A stretch of DNA of 64,000 bases from Saprospiraceae bacterium (GTDB lineage: Bacteria; Bacteroidota; Bacteroidia; Chitinophagales; Saprospiraceae): NCBI GenBank assembly GCA_020846655.1, contig JADLDL010000046.1:1-64000 (forward strand). The letters are read 5' to 3'. Numbering within the stretch: the first letter of the stretch is position 1; the number at the start of each line of letters is the position of its first letter. The notes beneath the pieces are model-generated. The model did no database searches. It was not told the origin of the DNA and worked only from the letters and a program-made list of their open reading frames with translations. Shown piece after piece: positions 53,937 through 62,678 of the stretch. Both the position numbers and the translations under genes were made by a program.

Positions 53937-56204
53937 TCAACGCAATAGGGTAGCGTAACCCTTGAATTCCTGTTTCTGTCCCCTGGGGCTGGTGAATGTG
54001 ACGAGGTACACATATACGCCTTCCGGCGACATGCCGCCCTTGTTCATTTGGCGGCCGTTCCATTCTTCTTGTGGGTCTTGCGATTCGTACACTTTTTCGC
54101 CCCAGCGGTTCCAAATGCTCATGTTGAAATCCACGACACCGTCGAGGTAGCCCTTGCCGAGAAACCCGTCGTTTTGGCCATCGCCGTTCGGGGTAAAGGC
54201 ATTGGGCATATACCATTTGATGACCGGCACAAAATCCAAGTACTTACTCAGGGAGTCCTTGCAACCTTCCGGGTGGGTGACGATGAGGGTTACTTTCATC
54301 AGGCCCGTATCAGGGAACGTAAACAAGGGGTTCCGTGTGATCGTACTTCCAAACCGGTCAAATTCCCAATGCCAGCGGTTGGCATCGAGCGACAGGTCGG
54401 TAAACTGAATCGTATTGTTGAATTGACTGAGCAGAGAATCCGGCGAATACGTGAAATCGGCGGTAGGCGAAGGCACTACCCGGATCAAGTCGGGGAAGGC
54501 ATCCGAAATTCGACATCCGATGGGAGAGGTAATATCGACGCTGACGTCAAATACGCCGGGTGTGTTGTAAATATGGGTGGGGCTGATTACACCGGTGAGG
54601 GTGGTGCCGTCGCCAAAATCCCAAACAATGTCGTAGGTGCTGTCGATCGGCGCGGAGAGGTTATTGAAAAAGATCTCGGCCGGCGAGCAACCGATGTAGT
54701 TGCTGGGCTGAATGATAATCAGCGGCGGTACCGGAAACCAATTGACCACCTTCACTTCGTTGTCGGTGCATTTATTTTTATCGTACACCCGCAATTGCAC
54801 CGGGTGACTTCCTGGCACGGCATACAGATAATCCGGGTTTTGCACTTTGGAGGTTCCGTTCGGCACACCGAAATTCCAATTCCAACGGTCGATACCGGCA
54901 TCGCTGGTCGATAAGTCGGTAAAGGCCACCGGTCCGGCGACACAAGTATCGTAGGCGAACGAAAAGTCGGCTTTGATCTCCGGGAAAATATTAACGGCAA
55001 TGTTGGCAGTGTCGGCGCAGGGATAGCCCGGGTTGAGGTACAAATTGCCGATATACAAACCGGTGTCGGGGAAGTTCACCGTCGGGTCCCAGTTCGTTTT
55101 GTCGGAGTAGGGGGTTCCTTTCAGATCGAAACGCCATTCAAAACTGAAAATATTGGACTTCTGGGCGCTCAGGTTTTTGAACGTGACCGAATTTTGGCCA
55201 CAAGAACGCAGCACAAACTGCTGCGGCCCCACGATGCTGTCGCTCTGAATATTGGCCAACACAGAGGGCGTACATTCAGCGACGTTGAACTGGAAATCGC
55301 GGCGGATAGTAGACAACAATTCAGCGCCCCGGAACTCCTGGATACAAACGCCAACCACAAATTGCCCGAGTTTATTGGGCGTGCCGGTGATCAGGCCGGT
55401 AATGTTGTCGATACTTACCTTGGGCGCCCCGCCCATCGGATTTGAAGCCGTGTATTGCCCTACAATAAAAGGCACATTGTCGAACGGTGGCGCGCAGGGT
55501 GGGGTAGGCACGGCGCCGTCGCAAGTAGTCACCGCAGGCGGGCTCAGTAAGGGCCCGCCGCCGTCGAAGGGGCTGCAAAAGGAGTAAAAAATCTGGTCGC
55601 CTTCCGGGTCGGTCGCCGAGTGGTCAAATTCGAGCGGGATGCTGTTGCAAATGATGATCGGCGGGAAATTGTTGAAGGTCGGGCTGCTGTTTTTTAATTC
55701 TTGTGCTTTCGGCGTCAGTTCGACCATATACGTAGCGCCCACGTCGCCTGGTGAAACGATGTTGTTGATGGTCTGGTTTCGACAACAACGTTGATAGACA
55801 ATGAAATAACTGTCGGTCAGCGATACTTCCAAGGCCCGTTCGAAGGTATAAATGGCTTCTTCCACACAAACGGAGGGCAAGGTGGAAATGCAGGGCGGCG
55901 GCACGGGGATGAGTTTTTTGATACTTGGGTTGCCAATTTTAAAACTCTCCTGGAGGATATTGTTGGAATAGGTACCCCGGTAGATGGCCATTTCGGCCGG
56001 GTCGTCAAAGTCGGCGCCACCGCCCTGGCAATCGCGGTAGATTTTCATGGTAAACCGGTACCGGTAGCGGCCCTGGTTGTCGACCGACAAAAATTTATAT
56101 GTAATTTCTCCACCGATAATATGCCGGGCCAGGAGCACGTTTGGGGCTAAAAAGGCCAATAAGAGTAGTAAAACAGGCAACAGGCCGCGAAATTTTGTGT
56201 GCAT
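53937..56204 (-). CDS. T9SS type B (gliding-motility-associated C-terminal) surface protein with PKD domains
   Basis: A 755-residue exported protein with a signal peptide (LLPVLLLLLAFLAPNVLLA). It shares its plan with the convergent neighbour: the start RHIIGGEITYKFL, the cysteine motif IVYQRCCRNQTINN, the HSATDPEGDQIFYSF segment and VVGVCIQEFRGAELLST all align. It then has three or more PKD domains (IVWDFGDGTTLTGVISPTHIY is clear) and ends in the type B sorting domain (MPNAFTPNGDGQNDGFLGKG ... IWNRWGEKVYESQ). It has a strong promoter of its own. Probably surface-exposed; function unknown. Confidence 0.93.
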   Translation of the reverse strand: MHTKFRGLLPVLLLLLAFLAPNVLLARHIIGGEITYKFLSVDNQGRYRYRFTMKIYRDCQGGGADFDDPAEMAIYRGTYSNNILQESFKIGNPSIKKLIPVPPPCISTLPSVCVEEAIYTFERALEVSLTDSYFIVYQRCCRNQTINNIVSPGDVGATYMVELTPKAQELKNSSPTFNNFPPIIICNSIPLEFDHSATDPEGDQIFYSFCSPFDGGGPLLSPPAVTTCDGAVPTPPCAPPFDNVPFIVGQYTASNPMGGAPKVSIDNITGLITGTPNKLGQFVVGVCIQEFRGAELLSTIRRDFQFNVAECTPSVLANIQSDSIVGPQQFVLRSCGQNSVTFKNLSAQKSNIFSFEWRFDLKGTPYSDKTNWDPTVNFPDTGLYIGNLYLNPGYPCADTANIAVNIFPEIKADFSFAYDTCVAGPVAFTDLSTSDAGIDRWNWNFGVPNGTSKVQNPDYLYAVPGSHPVQLRVYDKNKCTDNEVKVVNWFPVPPLIIIQPSNYIGCSPAEIFFNNLSAPIDSTYDIVWDFGDGTTLTGVISPTHIYNTPGVFDVSVDITSPIGCRISDAFPDLIRVVPSPTADFTYSPDSLLSQFNNTIQFTDLSLDANRWHWEFDRFGSTITRNPLFTFPDTGLMKVTLIVTHPEGCKDSLSKYLDFVPVIKWYMPNAFTPNGDGQNDGFLGKGYLDGVVDFNMSIWNRWGEKVYESQDPQEEWNGRQMNKGGMSPEGVYVYLVTFTSPRGQKQEFKGYATLLR

Positions 56205-56253
56205 TTGCTTCGAATCGTTATTGTTTGGGCAAAATGTCGGAGTATTGTGCTCT

Positions 56254-56281
56254 CAAAAGTACACGAAAGAACGTTAAACAA
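56254..56281 (-). promoter_or_regulatory. promoter of the minus-strand type B surface-protein gene
   Basis: On the minus strand: TTG (56279-56281), a 17-nt spacer, then the perfect -7 box TACTTTTG (56254-56261), 50 bp upstream of the start codon. Confidence 0.7.
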
Positions 56282-56297
56282 CCGCCTATTGTTGGCT

Positions 56298-56870
56298 ATG
56301 TTCCTGCTACGCGACGACATTTCGGACATTGCCCGCCTCCTGGAAGGCGGTAGCCTGCTTTGCTATCCTACGGATACCATTTGGGGAATTGGGTGCGATG
56401 CCACCAATGAAACGGCTATCCAGCGCCTGACTGCCCTCCGCGAACAGGAGCCAGGCAAGGGCTATATCATCCTGGTAGACAGTGTGGACATGCTCAAGCA
56501 GTATGTCACCAAAGTGCACCCCCGGGTAGAAACACTCCTCGCATACCACCAACGGCCGATCACCATTATTTACGACCACCCTGAGGGACTGCCGGCAGCC
56601 TTGCTCGCCAAAGACGGCTCCATCGCTATCCGTGTGGCTACCGACGAGTTTTGTCGCGAATTGATCCAGGCCTTTGGCAAACCGATCGTAAGCGCTGCCG
56701 CTTGCAAGATTTCAGAACCTTTTCCGCCGACCTTCGGCGCTATCAGCAGCGAAATCCTGGGCAATGTCGACTATGTTGTGAAATACCGCCAGGACGATAA
56801 AGAACCGCAGGAGCCCTCGGCCATGGCCCGTCTGGACCGTCAGCGGGAACTGGAATTTGTGCGGGAGTGA
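56298..56870 (+). CDS. TsaC/YrdC/Sua5-family L-threonylcarbamoyladenylate synthase
   Basis: 190 residues from the ATG at 56298 (the track ORF starts in the divergent promoter). The YrdC fold is recognisable from LLCYPTDTIWGIGCDATNETAI near residues 20-41, DGSIAIRVATDEFCREL and the final region. The enzyme makes threonylcarbamoyl-AMP for t6A37 of tRNAs. Two conserved places diverge: the usual KxR...K ligand stretch reads TALREQEPGKGYIIL, and the usual S-x-SAN-x-SG motif reads VSAAACKISEPFPP. It could be a diverged TsaC or a paralogue of altered function. Confidence 0.82.
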   Translation: MFLLRDDISDIARLLEGGSLLCYPTDTIWGIGCDATNETAIQRLTALREQEPGKGYIILVDSVDMLKQYVTKVHPRVETLLAYHQRPITIIYDHPEGLPAALLAKDGSIAIRVATDEFCRELIQAFGKPIVSAAACKISEPFPPTFGAISSEILGNVDYVVKYRQDDKEPQEPSAMARLDRQRELEFVRE

Positions 56871-56950
56871 GATCCCGACTTGAGGCTTAGCGCCCCAGGT
56901 GTTTTCGGTTGGTCTACTGTTTGAAAAGAGCTGCCGCTATTCGCTTCTGC

Positions 56951-58192
56951 TCAGGCTGCCGTCGTTACAGCCGTTCGTTCCAACAGCGCCATGTAAAATC
57001 CGTCGAAGCCATTGTCTTGCGGTAAAATTCGTTTTTCTGCCAGCAAGCGGTAGTCCTTCCCGGCTTCGCTGGCCAAAAAAGCCTCCACCTGCTTTTCATT
57101 TTCCGAAGGCAAAATACTGCAAGTCGCATACACCAGTTGGCCGCCAGGCTTGAGCATCGGGCTGTAGGCCTGTAAAATCTCGGCTTGGGTGGCCCGAAGG
57201 CTGTCGATCGATTCGGGCGTGAGTTTCCACTTGCTGTCCGGGTTGCGGCGCAGCACCCCGAGCCCGCTGCAGGGAACATCCAGCAGGAGCCTGTCGGCCG
57301 TGCCGTAGAGGCGTTTGATGACTTTCCTGTTTTCGATGACCCGGGTTTCAATGTTCGATGCACCGGCCCGCCGGGCCCGGTGCCGCAATTCCTCCAGTTT
57401 CCAGGCAAAAGTATCGAGGGCGATCAGTTGCCCGCGACTTTCCATCAGCGCGGCCAGGTGCAGGGTTTTGCCGCCGCCGCCGGCACAGGCATCTACCACC
57501 CGCATACCGGGCTTCGGGGCCAGAAAAGCGGCAACCTCCTGGCTGCTGTAATCCTGCAACTCGAAGAGGCCATCACGGAATGCCTTGGTTTTGAATACAT
57601 TTTGCCGTCGTTCGAGTACCAGCGCCTCGTTGTCGCCTGCCGGCATGGCGGTAATATCTTCCTGTTGTAAGGCCGTTTGCAGGGCAACACGGGTCGTTTT
57701 TAAACGGTTGGCCCGGAGTACGACCTGTGCGGGGCGGTTGAGCCATTCCAGGGTAAGGGCCCAGCGTTCGCCGAGTTCCTGTTGGCCGAGGGTATCCAGC
57801 CAATCCGGGATACTCTCGCGGAAGCGGCGTTCTTCGCGTAGCAATGTCGCCCTGGCCAAAATGGCCTCCTGATCCAAGTCCTGAAATTCCCGCCAATCGG
57901 GCAAGGGGGTACCTTGCAGCAACAAGTGCACGCCGCACAAGGCCCAGAAATGTTCTTCGGTGACCGGTTCCAGGCCCAATATTTCGGTGTACAGGCGAAA
58001 AAAACGCACAACCTCGTAGGTGGTTTCGGCGATAAATGCCCGGTCTCGGCTTCCGGCCTTGGGGTTATTGCGGAGCGTAAACTCAATGACTTTGTCGGCG
58101 TGTCGGTTTTCCTGGAAAATGGACAACAGGGCTTGGGCTACTGCCCGCAATTGAAGCGGATGCAGGCGTGGAGAAAAAACAAGTTCCCGCAT
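56951..58192 (-). CDS. RsmB-like rRNA/tRNA (cytosine-C5) methyltransferase
   Basis: A 413-residue SAM-dependent methyltransferase of the NOL1/NOP2/Sun class. SAM-binding motif I reads VVDACAGGGGKTLHLAAL near residues 234-251. Motif IV, DVPCSGLGVLRRNPDSKW, holds one catalytic Cys, and motif VI, LVYATCSILPSENE, holds the nucleophile Cys. The N-terminal ~130 residues are a NusB-like helical region as in RsmB (m5C967 of 16S rRNA). It follows its upstream gene with no intergenic base at all, so the two are co-transcribed and probably coupled. Confidence 0.9.
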   Translation of the reverse strand: MRELVFSPRLHPLQLRAVAQALLSIFQENRHADKVIEFTLRNNPKAGSRDRAFIAETTYEVVRFFRLYTEILGLEPVTEEHFWALCGVHLLLQGTPLPDWREFQDLDQEAILARATLLREERRFRESIPDWLDTLGQQELGERWALTLEWLNRPAQVVLRANRLKTTRVALQTALQQEDITAMPAGDNEALVLERRQNVFKTKAFRDGLFELQDYSSQEVAAFLAPKPGMRVVDACAGGGGKTLHLAALMESRGQLIALDTFAWKLEELRHRARRAGASNIETRVIENRKVIKRLYGTADRLLLDVPCSGLGVLRRNPDSKWKLTPESIDSLRATQAEILQAYSPMLKPGGQLVYATCSILPSENEKQVEAFLASEAGKDYRLLAEKRILPQDNGFDGFYMALLERTAVTTAA

Positions 58193-58711
58193 TCAAGGGT
58201 TGATTTTGCGAACGGTGGCAAATGCTGCGAGCAATTTGGAGTAGAGCCGGTCGTGTTCTGTTTTCGGATATTGTGCGTTGATCAGCAGCGAAATACGCTC
58301 GTCATAGGGGCAAACGTACATCAGCGAATACGTGGCCCCGGTGTCTTCACCGGCCATGGGCAAAAATTCCAGAAGAATCAGCAAGCCCGGTTTGCCACCG
58401 ATTTCCAGCGCCTTTTTTTCCAGAATTTTTTGCCCGTCTTCCGAACCCAGGGCCTGCAAATCATCGGCCATCCGCTGGTAGGGAATCGGGTTGGCCATGC
58501 AAATAACTTTGGCCTCTGTGCTGGTTTCCTCCCAACCGCTGCCTTCTTCGAGTGGCGAGAAGGAGGCGTCCGGCGACGTCATGGAAAATTTCCATTCAAA
58601 AACCTGGGCCATTTCGTCGTCACTTTGTGCCCGCAAGGCAGGCAGGTAGCAGAACGAAAGAAGTAGGTACGTGAAAAAAAAGATGAGCCGTGTATGCATC
58701 ATTCGGGACAT
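58193..58711 (-). CDS. small exported protein of unknown function
   Basis: A 172-residue protein with a signal peptide (LIFFFTYLLLSFCYLPALRA, then QSDDE); Met4 and Met5 are alternative starts. The mature part has two cysteines and is predicted mixed alpha/beta (FEWKFSMTSPDASFSP, ATYSLMYVCPYDERISLLIN). I recognise no domain. It abuts rsmB exactly (stop codon 58193-58195, next start 58192), so it shares its transcript. Confidence 0.7.
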   Translation of the reverse strand: MSRMMHTRLIFFFTYLLLSFCYLPALRAQSDDEMAQVFEWKFSMTSPDASFSPLEEGSGWEETSTEAKVICMANPIPYQRMADDLQALGSEDGQKILEKKALEIGGKPGLLILLEFLPMAGEDTGATYSLMYVCPYDERISLLINAQYPKTEHDRLYSKLLAAFATVRKINP

Positions 58712-58804
58712 TTAAGTTGCAAAGGTAGTCTGCCGGAGCCGTTTGCCTAACTTGGCGGCAAAATTGAACGTTATGATGTCGTTTCTCCGCTTCCTGACGG
58801 AAAA

Positions 58805-58838
58805 TTCAAAGGGCCGGATGGAGATCCGACCCTTTGAA
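58805..58838 (-). terminator. terminator of the algH/yqgE gene (minus strand)
   Basis: 15-bp inverted repeat ttcaaagggccggat / atccgaccctttgaa with one mismatch and a 4-nt loop. On the minus strand it runs into TTTTCC. It is about 25 bp after the stop codon. Confidence 0.75.
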
Positions 58839-58861
58839 ACGCTGGTGTTGCAACAAAAAAG

Positions 58862-59422
58862 TTAATTCCAACTGATGTGTTCCGGCATATCCGAAATGAC
58901 CTCGAATACATTGCCTTTGTTGTACATGGCATGGTGCCAAAGGCGGCTGTGTTTGAGTTTAAAAACATAATTGGCGTCTGTTTCGGCCAGAATCCAGGAA
59001 CGGTATTGCATTTCTTCCTGAAGTTGTCCGGCTGACCAGCCCGAGTATCCGACGAAAAAGCGGATGTTGTTGGGCTTGATCAGGTCTTGGGTGATGAGGA
59101 ATTTGAGTTTGTTAAAATCTCCGCCCCACCATACGCCATCGCTCACTTTTACGCTATCGTCCAGCAGTTCGCCCACGTTGTGGATATAGTGCAGGGTGTC
59201 TGTTTGTACCGGACCGCCGTAGAATACCTCTGCTTCAAATTCAGGGAAATCTGACATTAAATCGTTGATATTCATGTCGATCGTTTTATTCAGGATAAAA
59301 CCAATCGTGCCCTGTCCGTGGTGTTCGCACAACAAAACAACCGCTCGCCGGAAGTATGGATCTTGCATAAACGGCTCTGCTACAAGCATTTGCCCGCTCT
59401 CTATTTTCGTGTTTGTGGCCAT
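58862..59422 (-). CDS. YqgE/AlgH family protein
   Basis: A 186-residue protein with family landmarks: GQMLVAEPFMQDPYFRRAVVLLCEH at the start, GTIGFILNKTID, FYGGPVQTDTLHYIH and FFVGYSGWSAGQLQEEM. It is cytoplasmic, with no signal. The molecular function is not settled; AlgH was linked to alginate regulation in Pseudomonas, but the gene is widespread. It has its own upstream -7-like box and a downstream hairpin, so it can be a single-gene unit inside a run of minus-strand housekeeping genes. Confidence 0.93.
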   Translation of the reverse strand: MATNTKIESGQMLVAEPFMQDPYFRRAVVLLCEHHGQGTIGFILNKTIDMNINDLMSDFPEFEAEVFYGGPVQTDTLHYIHNVGELLDDSVKVSDGVWWGGDFNKLKFLITQDLIKPNNIRFFVGYSGWSAGQLQEEMQYRSWILAETDANYVFKLKHSRLWHHAMYNKGNVFEVISDMPEHISWN

Positions 59423-59448
59423 GTCTGTTTGCCGGTTTCTTTCAAGAA

Positions 59449-59456
59449 CGAAAGTA
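59449..59456 (-). promoter_or_regulatory. candidate -7 element of the algH/yqgE gene
   Basis: Minus-strand TACTTTCG, one base from TAnnTTTG, 27 bp upstream of the start codon. A TTG lies about 21 nt upstream, slightly too far. Confidence 0.35.
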
Positions 59457-59532
59457 GGGGTGAATTGGTTTGCCGTGCAACTATAAGATTATGGAAATCT
59501 GACAATAATGCACTTCGCCAGGAAGGGGGCAT

Positions 59533-60414
59533 TTACAGCGCTTCCGTTGCGGCGTCGCGGTTGATTTTTCGGATCATGCCCCGCAAAACGCCGCCGGCGC
59601 CCCCCACTTCGATAAACTGGGTAATGCCGCCGGCCAGCATGTTCTCGATCGTTTGTGTCCAGCGCACCGGAGCGGTAAGTTGGGCGATCAGGTTTTGGCG
59701 GATCTCGGCCGGGTCGGTGACTGCCCGGGCGTGCACATTTTGATACACCGGGCATTTCGGGGCCCGGATGGTGGCGGCTTCAATAGCGCTGGCCAACTCA
59801 TCCTGAGCGGGTTGCATCAAAGGGGAGTGAAACGCACCACCTACGGCGAGCACCACGACGCGTTTGGCGCCAGCCTCCTGCAATTTGGTTACGGCGAATT
59901 CGATACCGGCCCGGGAGCCCGAGATGACCAGTTGGCCGGGCGAATTGTAGTTGGCGGGCACCACAATCTCGTGGCTGATCGAGCGGCATATCTCTTCCAC
60001 CACGGCATCCTCCATGCCTAAAACGGCAGCCATGGTGCCATCGGCCAGTTCGCAGGCTTTTTGCATGGCAAAGGCCCGTTGGCTGACCAGTTGCAGCGCA
60101 TCGGCAAACGACAAGGCGCCGGCGGCGGCCAGGGCCGTGAATTCACCCAAGGAATGGCCGGCAACAGCATCGGGCTGAAAGGCATCGCCGGCAACAATGG
60201 CGCGGGTCAGGCTTTCCAGAAAAACGGCGGGCTGAGTTACCTTGGTTTGGGTCAGGTCTTCTTTGGTACCCTGAAACATCACATCGGTGATCCGCCAGCC
60301 CAATATCTCATTGGCCTGTTCGAAGAGTTCTTTTGCCTCGGTATTGCTGTCGTACAATTCTTTTCCCATGCCTTCAAACTGAGAACCTTGTCCGGGAAAA
60401 ACATATGCTTTCAT
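59533..60414 (-). CDS. fabD: malonyl-CoA--ACP transacylase
   Basis: 293 residues from the ATG at 60414 (MKAYVFPGQGSQFEGMGKEL); the track's upstream start overlaps the preceding gene. FabD loads malonyl groups onto acyl carrier protein for fatty-acid synthesis. The N-terminal FPGQGSQ, the catalytic Ser in VAGHSLGEFTALAAAG near residues 86-101, and the later His in VGGAFHSPLMQPAQ are all present, with ARAVTDP and FIEVGGAGGVLRGM near the end. Length is normal. No other fab genes are in the window. Confidence 0.96.
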   Translation of the reverse strand: MKAYVFPGQGSQFEGMGKELYDSNTEAKELFEQANEILGWRITDVMFQGTKEDLTQTKVTQPAVFLESLTRAIVAGDAFQPDAVAGHSLGEFTALAAAGALSFADALQLVSQRAFAMQKACELADGTMAAVLGMEDAVVEEICRSISHEIVVPANYNSPGQLVISGSRAGIEFAVTKLQEAGAKRVVVLAVGGAFHSPLMQPAQDELASAIEAATIRAPKCPVYQNVHARAVTDPAEIRQNLIAQLTAPVRWTQTIENMLAGGITQFIEVGGAGGVLRGMIRKINRDAATEAL

Positions 60415-60479
60415 GCGTTCTAAAAAAATAAAAAAGTGAATAAAAGGGTATTCAGACGTGTTGAAAATGCGAAGGGTCG

Positions 60480-60911
60480 CTAACTCAGAAACAGGTGCTG
60501 GAGTGCCTGCCAAAGTTTGCCTTTTCGGTTTTTGTCGGGCTCCAAAACAGATAATTTATCAGCGCACAAAAATGTAGTGCCATAGAAAATTTGGGGTTGG
60601 TACAGCGGGATCTCTGCCTGAATACCCAACTGCGACAAGGGTAGTCCAAAAACTAAAATGGTTTGCGCCTGTTTTTGAGTAATGGCCGGTAGTAATGCCG
60701 GAGTTTCTGTTGGTTGGATTACGGCAAACAGTGTATCTTTCTCCAAATTCAGCCGCGCAGCCGTCAGGATTTTGCTTAAAAAATCGATGCCGCCGGGGTA
60801 GTCCGGTTCCTGGAGCGCCACCACAAAAATCCGGCGGGCAAAGCCGCCATTGGCGTTTTCCAGCACCGATTTGTCGGGGATTCGGAACAATAAATCAGAA
60901 ACTGAATACAT
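60480..60911 (-). CDS. hypothetical protein, possibly DNA polymerase III psi-like
   Basis: A 143-residue cytoplasmic protein. It has no strong motif. Its layout (FLSKILTAARLNLEKDTLFAV near residue 43, ILVFGLPLSQLG near 85, and the ending ADKLSVLEP...KGKLWQALQHLF) recalls a family of short Bacteroidota proteins sometimes annotated as DNA polymerase III psi subunit, but I hold that only as a weak inference. It lies 65 bp upstream of fabD on the same strand and divergent from the branched-chain aminotransferase gene. Confidence 0.65.
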   Translation of the reverse strand: MYSVSDLLFRIPDKSVLENANGGFARRIFVVALQEPDYPGGIDFLSKILTAARLNLEKDTLFAVIQPTETPALLPAITQKQAQTILVFGLPLSQLGIQAEIPLYQPQIFYGTTFLCADKLSVLEPDKNRKGKLWQALQHLFLS

Positions 60912-61056
60912 AAAACGAGGTTAAAAACACGGAAGATTTGCGTATTGTCGAATCAAAAAGTCTTAAGAAGTATTATTGCCAAACATACCGAATGCTGAAT
61001 GATTATTTGGCAAACACCCCTGAGTTTTTTTTATTTTGGAATATAATTTTAAAGTT

Positions 61057-61082
61057 GCCGCAAAGTTACATAACTTTGCGGC
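61057..61082 (+). promoter_or_regulatory. 26-bp palindrome over the ilvE promoter (candidate operator)
   Basis: Perfect dyad gccgcaaagtta-ca-taactttgcggc. Its right arm contains TAACTTTG (61071-61078), a match to the TAnnTTTG -7 element, about 45 bp upstream of the aminotransferase ATG. The symmetry and position suggest a repressor site, although the transcribed RNA could also fold part of it. Confidence 0.6.
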
Positions 61083-61122
61083 GCGAAACTCACCCGATGT
61101 TCACCGTTCAACTTCCCTAATC

Positions 61123-62250
61123 ATGGCGGTAAAATATCCAATTACTGTTACCCCGACAACCCAATCCCGGCTTTCTTCCGTAGACTTTACCGATATTCCA
61201 TTTGGCAAGGTAATTTCCGACCATATGTTTGTTGCGGATTATGAAGGAGGCAAGTGGCTCAACCCTCGGATTGAGCCGTTCGGGCGTTTTGAACTTTCTC
61301 CGGCCAACCTGGCTTTGCACTATGGACAAAGTATTTTTGAAGGCATGAAAGCCACCAAACGCAACGGCGAACCGGTGCTTTTCCGGGCCGATATGCATGC
61401 CCGGCGCCTCAATATTTCGGCCGAGCGCATGTGTATGCCCAATCTGCCGGAAGACCTTTTTATGCAGGCCTTGAAAATGCTCGTTGAACTGGACCGGGAC
61501 TGGATTCCGGAGAAAGACGAACACTCCCTGTATATCCGCCCGCTTATGTTTGCCATGGATGAATATTTTGGCGTCCATGCCTCCGAAAAATACCGGTTTG
61601 TCATTTTTACCGGCCCGGTGGGGCCATACTATCCGAAACCTGTGAAACTCTGGGTGGAAGAAGTATTTACCCGTGCGGCTTTGGGTGGAGCTGGTGAAGC
61701 AAAATGCGCCGGCAACTACGGCGCTTCCCTGCTTCCGGCTCAGCGCGCCAAGAAAAACGGATACGATCAGGTGATGTGGATGGACTCGGTGGAGAAAAAA
61801 TATGTGCAGGAAGTAGGAACAATGAACCTGTTTTTTGTCATCGACGGAAAAGTCATCACACCGGCCACTACGGGCACCATTTTGCGGGGCATCACCCGCG
61901 ATTCGTTTGTCACCCTGCTCAAAGACTGGGGATACACGGTAGAGGATCGCCTGTTGAGTATTGCTGAAATTGCAGATGCCTACTGGCGCGGTACCTTGCA
62001 GGAATGCTTCGGCGCGGGCACCGCAGCGGTAGTGAGCCATGTAAGTGACATTACCTGGCGGGACCGCAAAATTGAATTGCCACCTGTCGACGCGCAACAT
62101 CGCCCCGTGGCAACCCGTTTAAAGACCTATATTAATAACTTGCGCATGGGCATTGAGCCGGATGAATACGGCTGGCTTCAATCTTGCGCAAATTCCGGCG
62201 TAGAGCAAATACTTGCAAAAAGTAATGTGCTTACGGCGGCCACTGTTTGA
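61123..62250 (+). CDS. ilvE: branched-chain amino acid aminotransferase
   Basis: 375 residues from the ATG at 61123 (MAVKYPITVTPT); the track start lies in the promoter region. A fold-type IV PLP enzyme of the longer, eukaryote-like BCAT group. Landmarks: FELSPANLALHYGQSIFEGMKA near the N-terminal third, EAKCAGNYGASLLPAQ with the Lys at the Schiff-base position, WMDSVEKKYVQEVGTMNLFF, and GTILRGITRDSFVTL. It catalyses the last step of Val/Leu/Ile synthesis and the first of their degradation. It is transcribed alone, with a palindromic promoter and a terminator. Confidence 0.94.
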   Translation: MAVKYPITVTPTTQSRLSSVDFTDIPFGKVISDHMFVADYEGGKWLNPRIEPFGRFELSPANLALHYGQSIFEGMKATKRNGEPVLFRADMHARRLNISAERMCMPNLPEDLFMQALKMLVELDRDWIPEKDEHSLYIRPLMFAMDEYFGVHASEKYRFVIFTGPVGPYYPKPVKLWVEEVFTRAALGGAGEAKCAGNYGASLLPAQRAKKNGYDQVMWMDSVEKKYVQEVGTMNLFFVIDGKVITPATTGTILRGITRDSFVTLLKDWGYTVEDRLLSIAEIADAYWRGTLQECFGAGTAAVVSHVSDITWRDRKIELPPVDAQHRPVATRLKTYINNLRMGIEPDEYGWLQSCANSGVEQILAKSNVLTAATV

Positions 62251-62288
62251 GTAGAAACCTGTATTGCATAGGCCTTGAAAGATGTTTG

Positions 62289-62322
62289 GGGTACCTGACT
62301 GGTTCAGGTACCCATTTTTTTT
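62289..62322 (+). terminator. terminator of ilvE
   Basis: Perfect 10-bp stem gggtacctga / tcaggtaccc with a 5-nt loop, then A and a run of eight T residues, 39 bp after the ilvE stop codon. Confidence 0.9.
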
Positions 62323-62331
62323 GTGGCCACA

Positions 62332-62631
62332 TCAAAACAAGTGAATGCCATAGCGCAATACCCAGGCAAACGCCAGGATAGAGGTGGCAATGACCGTCCC
62401 GCGCATGGACAAATCCCAACGCCGGCGGCGATACAGGTTGAGTGGAATCAGGTTGAGGGCGATAGCCACAATGGCCAGGGTGCGCTCGCGAAAATTGGGC
62501 GTAAATCCGACGCTGCTTGCAGCCCCCTTGATTTCCAGCAACGCGAATAATTCGTACAGCACGACGAAGCCAAGTACGGAGAGCAGCAGGCTGAAGACCA
62601 AGCCTGCCCAAATTTCATTGCGATTCAGCAT
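62332..62631 (-). CDS. small integral membrane protein
   Basis: 99 residues from the ATG at 62631 (MLNRNEIWAG); an in-frame ATG eight codons earlier is an alternative. Three hydrophobic segments are visible (about 8-30, LVFSLLLSVLGFVVLYELFALL; about 52-68, LAIVAIALNLIPLNLY; about 78-95, TVIATSILAFAWVLRYG) with a basic RRRRW loop between the last two. No family recognised. It lies 47 bp downstream of surE on the same strand, so it probably forms an operon with it. Confidence 0.75.
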   Translation of the reverse strand: MLNRNEIWAGLVFSLLLSVLGFVVLYELFALLEIKGAASSVGFTPNFRERTLAIVAIALNLIPLNLYRRRRWDLSMRGTVIATSILAFAWVLRYGIHLF

Positions 62632-62678
62632 GTGGAATTTTTTTTTGCGAAACAAGAATCAACGAAAATCCCGGGTCC

